41,275 nt of DNA, taken from positions 1 through 41,275 of the forward strand of contig CAJQSG010000027.1 in NCBI GenBank assembly GCA_905612525.1, given 5' to 3'. This document shows positions 24,273 to 33,237 of the stretch, one piece after another; the stretch's first letter is position 1; each line of letters starts with the position of its first letter. The position numbers and the translations under genes were made by a program. A model generated the notes under the pieces. The model did not search any database. It was not told where the DNA came from and was given only the letters and a program-made list of their open reading frames with translations. The DNA is from an uncultured Candidatus Pelagibacter sp. (GTDB lineage Bacteria > Pseudomonadota > Alphaproteobacteria > Pelagibacterales > Pelagibacteraceae).

Positions 24273-24706
24273 ACATTAAATTTAATGGTAAAGAATTTCT
24301 ACTATCTTGTGACGATGGACAAGAAGAGCATTTAGAGGAATTGCTAACTCATATTAATGAAAAATTTAGCAATTTAAAAAATGATCTAGGAAACATAGGG
24401 GAAAATAAACTTCTATTAATCACTTCAGTTCAAATAATGGATGAATATTTCGAAACTAAAAAAAAAGTAGAACTAAAAAAAACTGAGTTACAAAATTTAT
24501 CAAATAAATTTAGAGAATTAAAATCTTTAGTTTACGACTATAGAGATACAAAAATAGAAGAAATGAAACAATTGCACGAAGACCATGAGAGTTTTAAAAA
24601 AGAAATAGAAAAAAATAAAGAAGATTATGAAAAAATAATCGAAGCAGCTGCAGATGAAATTGAAAATTTTGTTGAAAAAGCAAATTTAGAAAATCAAGTT
24701 CAATAG
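24260..24706 (+). CDS. zapA: Cell division protein ZapA
   Basis: The 148-aa protein has the ZapA N-terminal dimer domain (ANVNIKFNGKEFLLSCDDGQ, EEHLEELLTHINEKFSNLK, then ENKLLLITSVQIMDEYFETK), followed by a long coiled coil (residues 75-140). ZapA crosslinks FtsZ filaments at midcell. It is a little longer than E. coli ZapA (109 aa), as in other alphaproteobacteria. The cyclo-ligase gene follows after 4 nt, so the usual 6S RNA gene between zapA and the cyclo-ligase is absent here. Confidence 0.88.
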   Translation: MANVNIKFNGKEFLLSCDDGQEEHLEELLTHINEKFSNLKNDLGNIGENKLLLITSVQIMDEYFETKKKVELKKTELQNLSNKFRELKSLVYDYRDTKIEEMKQLHEDHESFKKEIEKNKEDYEKIIEAAADEIENFVEKANLENQVQ

Positions 24707-24710
24707 ATTT

Positions 24711-25256
24711 GTGTTAAAATCTAAATTAAGACAGAAAATTCTTAAGATTAGAGAAAAAACTAATAAAAAAAATAAACAAATAGATTTTACACAAATTATA
24801 AAAATTCTTAAAAAAGAAAAAATAACTAAAAAAGTTGTTGGTGGATATTATCCAGTAAATTTTGAGATTGATGATTTAGAGATATTAAAAAAATTTGAAA
24901 AAAATAAATTTAATATCTCTTTACCTGTAATTAAGAAAAATTTTCAAATGGAGTTTTGTAAATGGTCATTTTCTTATCCATTAAAAATAAATAAATATGG
25001 AATACCTGAACCAAAAAAAAAAAATATAGTTTATCCAGATATTTTATTAATCCCTTTAGTTGCTTTTGATAAAAATTTGAACAGACTTGGGTATGGTGGT
25101 GGATATTATGATCGATTAATTGCAAAATTTTCAAAGAAAAAAAAGATTATAAAAATAGGTCTAGCTTTTTCGGTTCAAAGAATTACTAAAGTACCTACTA
25201 ATGTATATGATCAAAAATTAGATTATATTGTAACAAACAAATATATTATGAAATGA
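24711..25256 (+). CDS. fau: 5-formyltetrahydrofolate cyclo-ligase
   Basis: The 181-aa enzyme (YgfA/MTHFS) converts 5-formyl-THF to 5,10-methenyl-THF with ATP. It has SKLRQKILKIREK at the N terminus, GGYYPVNFEIDDLEIL, and the signature ILLIPLVAFDKNLNRLGYGG followed by GYYDRLIAKF. The start is GTG at 24711. The ATG of the next gene lies within its last codons (4-nt overlap). The order zapA-fau is conserved widely, including E. coli. Confidence 0.93.
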   Translation: MLKSKLRQKILKIREKTNKKNKQIDFTQIIKILKKEKITKKVVGGYYPVNFEIDDLEILKKFEKNKFNISLPVIKKNFQMEFCKWSFSYPLKINKYGIPEPKKKNIVYPDILLIPLVAFDKNLNRLGYGGGYYDRLIAKFSKKKKIIKIGLAFSVQRITKVPTNVYDQKLDYIVTNKYIMK

Positions 25257-26059
25257 AAATACTTTTTTTAGGTGATGTGGTTGGCATTTCGGGACGTTCG
25301 ATGGTCTTGAACAATCTACTCTCAAAGATAGAAGATGAAAAAATTGACTTTGTAGTTGTTAATGGTGAAAATGCAGCAGACTCTGGCGTCGGAATTACAG
25401 AAGAAATATGCAATGCTTTTTTTAATTGTGGAGTGGATGTTGTTACAACAGGAAATCATGTGTGGGATCAAAAAGAAACTATGTCTCATATTGAAAAAGA
25501 AAACAGACTTCTAAGACCTAAAAATTTGTTTGAACCTTCTCCTGGAAAAGGATTTGGAATATTTACATCTAAAAATGGCATGAAAACGGGTGTGTTAAAC
25601 TTGATGGGAAATGTTTTTATGAAAAAATGCGACGATGTATTTGAAGCTGCCGAAAAATTTATGAAAAAATACAAATTAAAAGAAGATTACGACTTTTTGG
25701 TAGTTGATTTTCATGGAGAAATAACAAGTGAAAAGTCAGCTATGGGACACCTTTTTGATGGTAAAGCTACACTAGTTGTCGGAACTCATACACATGTTCC
25801 AACAAATGATTCTAGAGTATTAAGAGGGGGAACAGCCTATCAGACAGATGCAGGAATGTGTGGAGACTACGACTCTGTTATTGGAATGAATAAAGATAAC
25901 TCAATTAATAGATTTTTAAAAAAGAAATCTATTAAACATTTTCCAGCAAATGGTGAAGCTAGTATGTGTGGTGTAATTGTTGAATGTGATATAGAAACAG
26001 GGCTAGCTAAAAATATAGAAAATTTTATATATGGAGGAGAATTAAAAAATTCTCATTAA
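25253..26059 (+). CDS. ymdB: YmdB-family metallophosphoesterase
   Basis: The 268-aa protein matches the TIGR00282/YmdB family: ILFLGDVVGISGRSMVLNNL (metal-binding Asp), VVNGENAADSGVGITEEICN (Asn-Gly-Glu-Asn), VTTGNHVWDQKE (Gly-Asn-His), LVVDFHGEITSEK, VVGTHTHVPTND and TDAGMCGDYDSVIGM. The metal residues are all kept. B. subtilis YmdB is reported to be a phosphodiesterase acting on cyclic nucleotides and regulating RNA levels; the role in this lineage is unknown. It overlaps the cyclo-ligase gene by 4 nt and precedes yebC by 5 nt. Confidence 0.93.
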   Translation: MKILFLGDVVGISGRSMVLNNLLSKIEDEKIDFVVVNGENAADSGVGITEEICNAFFNCGVDVVTTGNHVWDQKETMSHIEKENRLLRPKNLFEPSPGKGFGIFTSKNGMKTGVLNLMGNVFMKKCDDVFEAAEKFMKKYKLKEDYDFLVVDFHGEITSEKSAMGHLFDGKATLVVGTHTHVPTNDSRVLRGGTAYQTDAGMCGDYDSVIGMNKDNSINRFLKKKSIKHFPANGEASMCGVIVECDIETGLAKNIENFIYGGELKNSH

Positions 26060-26064
26060 TTATT

Positions 26065-26790
26065 ATGTCTGGTCATTCAAAGTGGGCAAGTATAAAACAT
26101 TCCAAAGGTAAAGCTGATAAACAAAGATCTAAAATATTTTCTAAATTATCTAAAGAAATTAGTGTAGCAGCAAAATTAGGTGACAAAGATCCTGATTTGA
26201 ATCCAAGACTTAGATCTGCAATTCAAGCTGCAAAGTCAGCTAACATGCCAAAAGATAATATTGAAAGAGCTATTGCTAAATCATCTGTCAATACTGAAGC
26301 TAATTATGAGAATTTAAGATATGAAGGGTTTGGTCCAAATAAGATAGCTGTGATTGTAGAGGCATTAACAGATAATAAAAATAGAACGGCCTCTAATGTA
26401 AGAACTATATTTGTAAAAAGTGGCGGAAACCTAGGAACACAAGGGTCGGCATCACACAATTTTAATCAACGAGGTATTATTAAGATTGATAAAAAAGAAA
26501 TATCCGATGAACAAATACTTGAACTTGCAATTGAATCAGGAGCAGATGAGTGTATTTCTCATGATGATTATCATGAGATACAATGCACAATGAATGAAAT
26601 ATATAATGTAAAAAAAAATTTAGAGAAAATAATTGCAAATTTTATTTCAACAGAAATTGAGTGGATACCATTAAATAATGTTGATGTTGAAAAAGATAAA
26701 GTTGAAGCTGCAATTGAATTTTTAGAAACTCTTGAAGATGATGACGATGTTCAAAATGTTTATTCAAATATAAATTTTGAAAATAAGTAA
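26065..26790 (+). CDS. yebC: YebC/PmpR family translation/transcription factor
   Basis: This 241-aa protein opens with MSGHSKWASIKHSKGKADKQ and RSKIFSKLSKEISVAAKLG, the family signature, then DNIERAIAKS, YEGFGPNKIAVIVEALTDNK, NRTASNVRTIF and GNLGTQGSASHNF. YebC proteins have been described as transcription regulators and, more recently, as factors that relieve ribosome stalling at prolines, as EF-P does. The last base overlaps the start of the RuvC-like gene. In many bacteria yebC heads yebC-ruvC-ruvA-ruvB. Confidence 0.95.
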   Translation: MSGHSKWASIKHSKGKADKQRSKIFSKLSKEISVAAKLGDKDPDLNPRLRSAIQAAKSANMPKDNIERAIAKSSVNTEANYENLRYEGFGPNKIAVIVEALTDNKNRTASNVRTIFVKSGGNLGTQGSASHNFNQRGIIKIDKKEISDEQILELAIESGADECISHDDYHEIQCTMNEIYNVKKNLEKIIANFISTEIEWIPLNNVDVEKDKVEAAIEFLETLEDDDDVQNVYSNINFENK

Positions 26791-27284
26791 TGCTTATAAT
26801 AGGAATTGACCCAGGCATAACAGGTTCTATTTGTTTTTTTCAAGAAGGAAAAATAATTGATGTAGTGGAAATGCCGAATATGGCAGAAGGAAAAAAAAAT
26901 AAAAAACAAGTCAACGGTGCACAAATATTTCATGAAATTTCTTTAAGAATTAAAGGTTTAAAAAAAGAAGAGATTAAAGTTGTAATAGAACAAGTTTCAG
27001 CCATGCCTGGCCAAGGAGTTACCAGCATGTTTAATTTTGGTCAATCATTTGGGATTTTAAAGGGCATATGTTCGGCAATGCAATTACCAATGTATTTTGT
27101 AAGACCTATAAAGTGGAAAAAATATTTTAATCTAATTAATTCAGAGAAAGATGCCAGTAGAACCAAGGCGATAGAGGTATTCCCATACTTTTCATCAGAA
27201 TTATCAAGAAAAAAAGATTCTAATAAGGCTGATGCAATCTTAATTGCCAGTTTTTACTACGAAACTTACAAAATAGAAGAGTAA
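26790..27284 (+). CDS. RuvC-like Holliday-junction nuclease, divergent
   Basis: This 164-aa RNase-H-fold protein stands where ruvC stands in other proteobacteria but is divergent. It has IIGIDPGITGSICFF (Asp7), VVIEQVSAMPGQGV (Glu67), GVTSMFNFGQSFGILKGIC and SNKADAILIASFYY (Asp148). The fourth catalytic acid position, three residues before Asp148, is Asn145, where E. coli RuvC has Asp138 and Thermus His143. The MPGQGVTS-x-F-NFG segment is more usual in RuvC-like nucleases of phages and some bacteria than in true RuvC. ruvA, ruvB and ybgC do not follow; tolQ does. Confidence 0.8.
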   Translation: MLIIGIDPGITGSICFFQEGKIIDVVEMPNMAEGKKNKKQVNGAQIFHEISLRIKGLKKEEIKVVIEQVSAMPGQGVTSMFNFGQSFGILKGICSAMQLPMYFVRPIKWKKYFNLINSEKDASRTKAIEVFPYFSSELSRKKDSNKADAILIASFYYETYKIEE

Positions 27285-27312
27285 ATTAAGTCTGATAAAG
27301 TCAAATTCATGA

Positions 27313-27326
27313 CACATTTAAGTGTG
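27313..27326. promoter_or_regulatory. Palindrome upstream of the tol operon
   Basis: CACATTTAAGTGTG is palindromic at six of its seven base pairs and lies 11 nt before the tolQ ATG, in the 53-nt gap after the RuvC-like gene. Its size and place fit a dimeric repressor site, or a small hairpin in the leader. No known regulator is recognised. Confidence 0.4.
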
Positions 27327-27337
27327 AAATCATAATT

Positions 27338-28012
27338 ATGGAAGCTGATATCACATCTCAAGCAATAGGACTTTCGTCAAATACTGACTTTTCGTTATGG
27401 AGCTTGTTTATACGAGCCGACTTTGTTGTAAAATCTGTAATACTTATGTTGATAGGTTGCTCCATTTATTCATGGGCGGTCATTATTGAAAAATTTAGAT
27501 TATTCAAAAAAATTAATTTAGAATCTGAAGAGTTTGAGGAAAAGTTTTGGAAATCAAAATCAGCAGAAACTTTCTATAGCAGTTTACCAGTGAATTTAGA
27601 AAACCCTATGGCTTTATTATTTAAAGATTCTATGCAAACTCTATTAAAGGCAAAGAATAAATCCAACCTTAATGAGAGAATGAGTAGCATACTTGAAGTC
27701 AATATTGAAAAACAAACTTCAAAAATTGACAAAGGCTTTACATTTTTGGCAACAGTTGGATCAACTGCTCCTTTTATTGGATTATTTGGAACAGTTTGGG
27801 GCATCATGAATTCATTTCAATCAATTGCAATCTCAAGAAATACAAGTTTAGCGATTGTAGCCCCAGGTATTGCAGAAGCTTTATTTGCAACTGCCCTAGG
27901 ATTATTGGCTGCAATCCCTGCAGTTGTTGCTTATAATAAATTTAATAACGACTCTAAAAAATATACACAAAAACTAGAAAACTTTTCTAAAAGATTTTTA
28001 TCAATAATATAA
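27338..28012 (+). CDS. tolQ: TolQ proton-channel subunit
   Basis: The 224-aa inner-membrane protein of the Tol-Pal system has a first helix near residues 30-51 (VVKSVILMLIGCSIYSWAVII), a large cytoplasmic loop with EKQTSKIDKGFTFLATVGST, APFIGLFGTVWGIMNSFQSI (helix 2), and ALFATALGLLAAIPAVVAYN (helix 3). These are the MotA/TolQ/ExbB signatures. With TolR it uses the proton force to energise TolA. It is the first gene of tolQRAB-pal-cpoB, which seems to be one unit; tolR follows after 1 nt. Confidence 0.96.
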   Translation: MEADITSQAIGLSSNTDFSLWSLFIRADFVVKSVILMLIGCSIYSWAVIIEKFRLFKKINLESEEFEEKFWKSKSAETFYSSLPVNLENPMALLFKDSMQTLLKAKNKSNLNERMSSILEVNIEKQTSKIDKGFTFLATVGSTAPFIGLFGTVWGIMNSFQSIAISRNTSLAIVAPGIAEALFATALGLLAAIPAVVAYNKFNNDSKKYTQKLENFSKRFLSII

Positions 28013-28013
28013 A

Positions 28014-28430
28014 ATGGCTTTTAAACTCAAACGTTCATCAAAAGAGCCTATGAGTGAAATAAATGTTACACCTTTTGTAGATGTAATGCTGGTATTATTA
28101 ATTATATTTATGGTAACAGCTCCTTTGTTGACAGTCGGTGTTCAAGTTGATTTACCAGAAAGTTCTGCTGATACACTACCCGAAGAGTTAGAGCCATTAA
28201 CTTTATCTATTAATTCTAAAGGAGAAATATTTATTCAAGAATCAAAAGTAGAGTATGACAAAATAATTGCAAAAATTTTAGCTGTATCTAAAAATAGAAC
28301 AGATACTCGAATTTATGTACGAGGAGATAAATCAATAAATTATGGTAGAGTTTTAGAGATAATGGGAATGCTATCTGGATCTGGTTTTACTAAGGTAGCT
28401 TTAATTTCCGAACCATATAAAGAGAGGTAG
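28014..28430 (+). CDS. tolR: TolR proton-channel subunit
   Basis: The 138-aa ExbD/TolR-family protein has EINVTPFVDVMLVLLIIFMV, including the proton-carrying Asp of PFVDVMLVL in its single membrane helix (about residues 20-41), and a periplasmic domain ending GRVLEIMGMLSGSGFTKVAL. It pairs with TolQ. The length is normal. tolA follows 5 nt after the stop. Confidence 0.96.
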   Translation: MAFKLKRSSKEPMSEINVTPFVDVMLVLLIIFMVTAPLLTVGVQVDLPESSADTLPEELEPLTLSINSKGEIFIQESKVEYDKIIAKILAVSKNRTDTRIYVRGDKSINYGRVLEIMGMLSGSGFTKVALISEPYKER

Positions 28431-28435
28431 TAAAA

Positions 28436-29245
28436 GTGAATAGAAATATTGTTATTTCTTTTGGCCTTCATACCTTGCTTGTCATAATCACAACTATGAG
28501 TCTACCTTTTCTTATCAAAAAACCAATTGATTTACCGCCGATAGTTTCTGTGGAGCTTATCCAAATCACAGATAAAACTAATATTCCTTTTGCACCTAAA
28601 GCAAAAAAGATAATTGAAAAAATTAAAGAAAAAGAAAAAAAACTGGTTTCAGAGCAAGCACCACCAAAAAAGGTAAAAAAACAAAAACCAGATGCCGTAC
28701 CATTACCCGATGAAAAAATAGAAAAAATTAAAAAAATTAAAGATAAAAAACAAAATCCTGAAAAAGTAGAAACTGAAATTAAGCAAATTTCAGAATTTGA
28801 AAAAAAAGATCTATTTGATCCAAATAGTATTGCGGCACTAATTGATAAATCTAAGGTTGAAAGTGCAGAAACAAACCAAAAACTAGACAAAATAACCCAA
28901 GATCAAAATAAAGAGGTTGATTTTGTTGGATTAACTTTAAGTGAAGAAGATGCTTTAAAGGCTCAAATTTTTGGATGCTGGAGCATTCCTCTAGGATTGC
29001 CATATAATGAAAATTTATTAGTTAGAATTAAGTTACAATTAAAACCAGATGGCTCTATTATAAGAACTGAGATTCTTGATCATGTTAGAATGAATAAGCC
29101 AGGACAAGGATTTTACAAAGTATTAGCCGAAAGCGCATTAAGAGCTATAAAACTTTGTCAACCCCTTAGAGTTCCAAGTAAGGGATATGAGAGATGGAAA
29201 GAATTACAGTTAAACTTTGATGCAAGAGAAATGTTAGAAGGATAA
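28436..29245 (+). CDS. tolA: TolA-like periplasm-spanning protein
   Basis: The 269-aa protein has one N-terminal membrane helix ([20 protein letters not shown]), a Lys/Glu-rich central domain (residues 55-160, with [20 protein letters not shown]), and a C-terminal domain of TonB/TolA type from about residue 170 ([20 protein letters not shown], then [28 protein letters not shown]) with two Cys. The domain order and the place between tolR and tolB identify it as TolA. It is short compared with E. coli TolA (421 aa). The start is GTG at 28436. Confidence 0.9.
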   Translation: MNRNIVISFGLHTLLVIITTMSLPFLIKKPIDLPPIVSVELIQITDKTNIPFAPKAKKIIEKIKEKEKKLVSEQAPPKKVKKQKPDAVPLPDEKIEKIKKIKDKKQNPEKVETEIKQISEFEKKDLFDPNSIAALIDKSKVESAETNQKLDKITQDQNKEVDFVGLTLSEEDALKAQIFGCWSIPLGLPYNENLLVRIKLQLKPDGSIIRTEILDHVRMNKPGQGFYKVLAESALRAIKLCQPLRVPSKGYERWKELQLNFDAREMLEG

Positions 29246-29246
29246 A

Positions 29247-30587
29247 ATGATTTTAAGATATTTAATTATACTATTAATTTTACTGCCCATTAAAGCCTTT
29301 GCTTTAATAGAAGTTGACATTACCAGAGGAAATTTAAATCCTCTTCCAGTTGCTGTCTCTCCTTTATCTATAGATAAAGAATCAAAAAATAGTTTTAAGA
29401 AAATTTTAAAAAGAGAAAATGTAGGAGCAGAAATCTCCATTATTGTTGAGAATAATTTAAAACAATCTGGTTTATTTAATCCTCTTAATAAAGACGCATT
29501 TCTTCAAAAACCAGATATTGCAAACTTGAAACCACGATTTGAAGATTGGAATTTAATAAAAGCACAAGCCTTAATTACAGGAAGAGTCACTTTTGTGGAT
29601 GAAAAATTAAGAGTAGAATTTAGACTATGGGATGTTTTAGCTGGAAAGGAAATGATGGCCTTAGCTTTTACAACAGTTCCTAGTAATTGGAGAAGAGTAG
29701 GTCATATAATAACCGACAAAGTTTATGAGCGTTTAACTGGAGAAAAAGGTTATTTTGATACTAGAATAATTTATGTTTCCGAAGAAGGACCAAAAACTAA
29801 CAGAATAAAAAAATTAGCAATTATGGATCAAGATGGATTTAACAATAAATTTCTAACACTCGGAAATGAATTGGTTTTAACCCCTAGATTTAGTCCAACT
29901 AATCAAATGGTAACCTATCTTTCTTATTTTAGAAATTTACCTAGAGTATATTTATTAGATATTGAAACAGGGATGCAAGAAGTGGTCGGAGATTTTCCGG
30001 GCATGACATTTGCACCAAGGTTTTCCCCTGATGGTAAAAAAATCATAATGAGTTTTGCTAAAGATGGAAACTCAGACATATATACCATGGATTTAGAAAA
30101 TAGAATTGTTGAAAGAATTACTAACCACCCCTCAATTGATACATCGCCATCATATTCTCCAGATGGAAAATATATTACTTTTAATTCTGATAGAAGTGGC
30201 TATCAACAAATCTATGTAATGAGCAGTAATGGAAAAAACGTAAAAAGAATTTCATTTGGAAATGGTCTTTATGGAACACCCGTATGGTCGCCTAGAGGTG
30301 ATTTAATTGCATTCACAAAACTCCACAAAGGTAAGTTTTATATAGGGGTAATGAGAACTGATGGATCTGGTGAAAGACTATTGACTGAAAATTTTTATCA
30401 AGAAGCTCCATCCTGGTCCCCTAATGGAAGGGTTTTGATTTTTTATAGAGAAACTAAGACTAACTCTAAAGGAGAGGGATTTTCAGCTAAATTATGGTCT
30501 ATAGATTTAACTGGTTACAATGAAAAAATGGTTAAAACTGAAACAGATGCTTCTGACCCATCGTGGTCATCATTATTAAGCAATTAA
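29247..30587 (+). CDS. tolB: TolB periplasmic beta-propeller
   Basis: The 446-aa protein has a signal peptide ([16 protein letters not shown], cut near residue 19-20), an N-terminal alpha/beta domain ([18 protein letters not shown]) and a six-bladed propeller with repeats such as [51 protein letters not shown] and [15 protein letters not shown], ending [11 protein letters not shown]. TolB binds Pal and links the Tol complex to the outer membrane. tolA ends 1 nt ahead. The pal gene follows after 85 nt of non-coding DNA. Confidence 0.96.
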   Translation: MILRYLIILLILLPIKAFALIEVDITRGNLNPLPVAVSPLSIDKESKNSFKKILKRENVGAEISIIVENNLKQSGLFNPLNKDAFLQKPDIANLKPRFEDWNLIKAQALITGRVTFVDEKLRVEFRLWDVLAGKEMMALAFTTVPSNWRRVGHIITDKVYERLTGEKGYFDTRIIYVSEEGPKTNRIKKLAIMDQDGFNNKFLTLGNELVLTPRFSPTNQMVTYLSYFRNLPRVYLLDIETGMQEVVGDFPGMTFAPRFSPDGKKIIMSFAKDGNSDIYTMDLENRIVERITNHPSIDTSPSYSPDGKYITFNSDRSGYQQIYVMSSNGKNVKRISFGNGLYGTPVWSPRGDLIAFTKLHKGKFYIGVMRTDGSGERLLTENFYQEAPSWSPNGRVLIFYRETKTNSKGEGFSAKLWSIDLTGYNEKMVKTETDASDPSWSSLLSN

Positions 30588-30672
30588 AACCAATTTCACT
30601 TGATTTTTTACCTTGAAACATCTACTTAGTTGTGAAAAAGTAAGTAATTCAATTAAGGATTAAGGAGCAAAA

Positions 30673-31152
30673 ATGAACTTAAGTAAAATTTTAAAAAACG
30701 GATTTTTAATACTAGTAGCAAGCTTAGTATTAACTGCTTGTGCAACACAAAAAAAAACAACAGGGCAACTCGAAGGAGATGTTTATTCAGGATCTGAATC
30801 TGTTGAATATTTAGCGTCTGGCGTTCCAGACAGAGTTTTCTTTGCAACAAATGAGACGGTACTTACCACTGCTTCTAGAGAAACTTTAAGAACTCAAGCA
30901 ACTTGGTTAAGAAAAAATTCAGATATTAATGTTGTATTAGAAGGTCACGCTGATGAAAGAGGTACAAGAGAGTACAATTTAGCATTAGGCGAAAGAAGAG
31001 CTAATTCGGCTAAAGACTATTTAATGACTTACGGAATTTCTTCAGACAGAATTTCTGTATTAAGTTATGGTAAAGAAAGACCTGTAGATTCAGGATCTAA
31101 TCCTTTATCTTGGTCAAAAAATAGAAGATCAGTTACAGTTAAAGCCAATTAG
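30673..31152 (+). CDS. pal: Peptidoglycan-associated lipoprotein Pal
   Basis: The 159-aa outer-membrane lipoprotein has the signal peptide GFLILVASLVLTAC with a lipobox (Leu-Thr-Ala-Cys23), and an OmpA-like peptidoglycan-binding domain: RVFFATNETVLTTASRETL, VVLEGHADERGTREYNLALG, ERRANSAKDYL, ISVLSYGKERPV and SWSKNRRSVTVK. It connects the outer membrane to the wall and to TolB. AAGGAG is at a good distance from its ATG, and the 85-nt spacer contains a weak ACTTA...TAAGT inverted repeat but no clear promoter. Confidence 0.96.
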   Translation: MNLSKILKNGFLILVASLVLTACATQKKTTGQLEGDVYSGSESVEYLASGVPDRVFFATNETVLTTASRETLRTQATWLRKNSDINVVLEGHADERGTREYNLALGERRANSAKDYLMTYGISSDRISVLSYGKERPVDSGSNPLSWSKNRRSVTVKAN

Positions 31153-31166
31153 TCAGATTAATTTAT

Positions 31167-31200
31167 AAAAGACCCTATCACTTTATGTATAGGGTCTTTT
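31167..31200 (+). terminator. Rho-independent terminator after pal
   Basis: AAAAGACCCTAT (31167-31178) and ATAGGGTCTTTT (31189-31200) form a perfect 12-bp stem with a 10-nt loop, followed by four more T. The flanking A- and T-runs make it work in either direction. It lies 14 nt after the pal stop. Confidence 0.9.
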
Positions 31201-31212
31201 TTTTGCCATCAT

Positions 31213-31218
31213 TATAAT
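31213..31218 (+). promoter_or_regulatory. Candidate -10 box for cpoB-tilS
   Basis: A perfect TATAAT sits just after the terminator, 16 nt before the cpoB ATG (start near 31225). No good -35 box is seen 17 nt upstream, which is inside the terminator arm. It would give cpoB transcription independent of tol-pal. Confidence 0.35.
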
Positions 31219-31234
31219 TAGTACTCTTCATAAT

Positions 31235-32218
31235 ATGTTTATTAATAAAAAAATAATTCAAGTAAAATTAGTTTTTTTATTTATTTTCTTTTCCAATATT
31301 GTGTTGGCAGATAATCATAATTTAAATGAAGTTTTAGAATTAATTCAAAAAGATTTAAAGACATTAGAAAAAGCAATATATTCTGGATCAATCAATACAG
31401 AAAATGTAAATAATTCAAAAATCCTTGATGCAAATTCAGAAGATGTTTTGACAAGGCACTTATTAAAATTATCAGAAATTGAAAATCAATTTCAAGAACT
31501 TACAAATAAATTTGAAGAAATTAATTTTAAGCTAGATAAATTGGCTAATAGATTTTCTAAAATTCAAGCTGATAATCAAATAAGATTTCAAGATATTGAA
31601 AACATTTTGTCCTCAGAAGAAGGTAATCAAAAAAAAACCTTAAAGACAAAGACACAATTAGAAAAAAAATTACCAGGCTCCTCACAACCGCAGGACTTAG
31701 GGTCAATTTCATATAAAGATACAGAGAATAATGAGATAACTCAAAAAATACAATCAGTAGAAACTACCTCATCAGTAGTAACAGAAACGTTTGAGGCTGA
31801 ACAAAATATACTTCCTAATGAAGTACCAGAAAAACAATATGAATTTGCAACTAGTTTTTTAAGAGTTGGAGATTACAACACAGCTGAGAGAGCATTTAGA
31901 GAATTTGTAATAACCAATCCAAAGCATAAGCTAGCTGGTAATGCTCAGTACTGGTATGCAGAAACATTTAGAATACGACAACTATATACAGATGCAGCTA
32001 CTGCTTATCTTGAGGGATATCAAAAATACCCAAAAAGTGAGAAGGCTCCTATAAATTTACTAAAACTTGGTGTATCAATGGTCCAGATAGGAGAAAAAGA
32101 ACAAGGTTGTAAAATGATTGAGGGAGTTAAAAAACAATATCCTAAAGCAAATCAATCTGTACTTCAAAAAGCAAAATATGAATCTAAAAAATTCGAGTGC
32201 TCAAAACAAAACTCATAA
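31235..32218 (+). CDS. cpoB: CpoB (YbgF) cell-division coordinator
   Basis: The 327-aa periplasmic protein begins with a signal peptide (LVFLFIFFSNIVLADN), followed by a coiled coil (residues about 85-125; KFEEINFKLDKLANRFSKIQ), a variable linker and C-terminal TPR repeats (SFLRVGDYNTAERAFREFV, GNAQYWYAETFRIRQLYTDA, APINLLKLGVSMVQIGEKEQ). CpoB coordinates Tol function with PBP1B during division. It follows pal in most proteobacteria. Here a terminator separates them. Its end overlaps tilS by 41 nt. Confidence 0.9.
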   Translation: MFINKKIIQVKLVFLFIFFSNIVLADNHNLNEVLELIQKDLKTLEKAIYSGSINTENVNNSKILDANSEDVLTRHLLKLSEIENQFQELTNKFEEINFKLDKLANRFSKIQADNQIRFQDIENILSSEEGNQKKTLKTKTQLEKKLPGSSQPQDLGSISYKDTENNEITQKIQSVETTSSVVTETFEAEQNILPNEVPEKQYEFATSFLRVGDYNTAERAFREFVITNPKHKLAGNAQYWYAETFRIRQLYTDAATAYLEGYQKYPKSEKAPINLLKLGVSMVQIGEKEQGCKMIEGVKKQYPKANQSVLQKAKYESKKFECSKQNS

Positions 32219-33224
32219 AGACATTCTTAATCATCTAAATAAAATAAAAATATCTAAAATTTTTAAAGAGTTTTCCAGCTCTTTAAAAGTAAAAGAAAAT
32301 TTAGCTGTAGCAGTTTCTGGGGGAGCAGATAGCTTAGCACTAGCCTATTTAACTAAATGCTATTCAATAAAATATAAATTAAAAGTTAGTTATTTTATAG
32401 TTGATCACAAACTTCGAAAAGAATCTTCATTAGAGGCGAAGACAGTAAAAAATATTTTAAATAAGATTGGTGTTCAGTGTAAAATTTTAAAATGGAATGG
32501 GAAAAAACCATCTAAAAAAATTCAAGCAACAGCCAGGGACAAAAGATATTCTTTATTAGCTGATAAATGTAAAAAAAATAATATCAAATATCTTTTATTA
32601 GGACACCACTCAAATGATTTGTTTGAAAATTTTCTGATTAGATTGGTCAGAGGAAGTGGATTAAATGGATTAATTTCATTTAATAAAAATACAAAATATA
32701 AAAATGAAAACTTAAATATTTTAAGACCACTATTAGATTTAGAAAAAAAAGATTTACTGTATATTTCCAAAAAAGTATTTAATTTTTTTGTTAAAGATCC
32801 ATCGAATATAAATAAAGATTATAAAAGAACTAGAATTAGAAATTTATTACAAAAACTTGAAAAAGAAGGTCTAGATATAAAAAAACTTAAACTAACTATC
32901 AATAATTTAAAAAGCTCAGATGAGTCAATTAAGTTTTATGTAGATAGAAATTTAAAAAAAAATTCAATTTTTTTAAAAAAAAAGAACATATATATTTTAA
33001 ATTATGATTTCTTCGACCAATCATATGAAATAATTTTTAGATCACTAACAATAATAATTCAAAAAATTGGAAAAAAATATTATCCGGTCAGAGGGAAAAG
33101 TATTAATGAATTAATTAAAGGGATTAATAAAAAATTATTTACTAAAACAACTTTAGGTGGTTGTTTTATAGATAGAGTTAATAAAACCGTACTAATATCT
33201 AGAGAAAGTTATCGTAATTTTTAG
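32178..33224 (+). CDS. tilS: tRNA(Ile)-lysidine synthase
   Basis: TilS converts the wobble C of the CAU-anticodon tRNA-Ile to lysidine. The 348-aa protein has the PP-loop LAVAVSGGADSLALAYL (Ser47-Ser52), YFIVDHKLRKESSLEAKTVK, QATARDKRYSLLADKCKKNN, YLLLGHHSNDLFENFLIRLV with RGSGLNGL, and a C-terminal extension. The ATG at 32178 (MNLKNSSAQN) is preferred to 32118, which would overlap 101 nt of cpoB with residues that match nothing. The GG-C pair near the end (GGCFIDRVNKTVLI) belongs to the C-terminal tRNA-binding part. Confidence 0.92.
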   Translation: MNLKNSSAQNKTHKDILNHLNKIKISKIFKEFSSSLKVKENLAVAVSGGADSLALAYLTKCYSIKYKLKVSYFIVDHKLRKESSLEAKTVKNILNKIGVQCKILKWNGKKPSKKIQATARDKRYSLLADKCKKNNIKYLLLGHHSNDLFENFLIRLVRGSGLNGLISFNKNTKYKNENLNILRPLLDLEKKDLLYISKKVFNFFVKDPSNINKDYKRTRIRNLLQKLEKEGLDIKKLKLTINNLKSSDESIKFYVDRNLKKNSIFLKKKNIYILNYDFFDQSYEIIFRSLTIIIQKIGKKYYPVRGKSINELIKGINKKLFTKTTLGGCFIDRVNKTVLISRESYRNF

Positions 33225-33237
33225 TTTTTGTAGCAAT

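Noticed and set aside
24707..24710. 6S RNA gene between zapA and the cyclo-ligase gene
   Set aside because: The usual place for it has just 4 nt here.
27311..27336. ATGACA ... CATAAT as tolQ promoter
   Set aside because: The predicted start would fall after the tolQ ATG, so it cannot serve tolQ.
28468..28890. 140-aa - strand frame opposite tolA
   Set aside because: Phe/Ser-rich translation caused by the Lys/Glu-rich repeats of tolA on the other strand.
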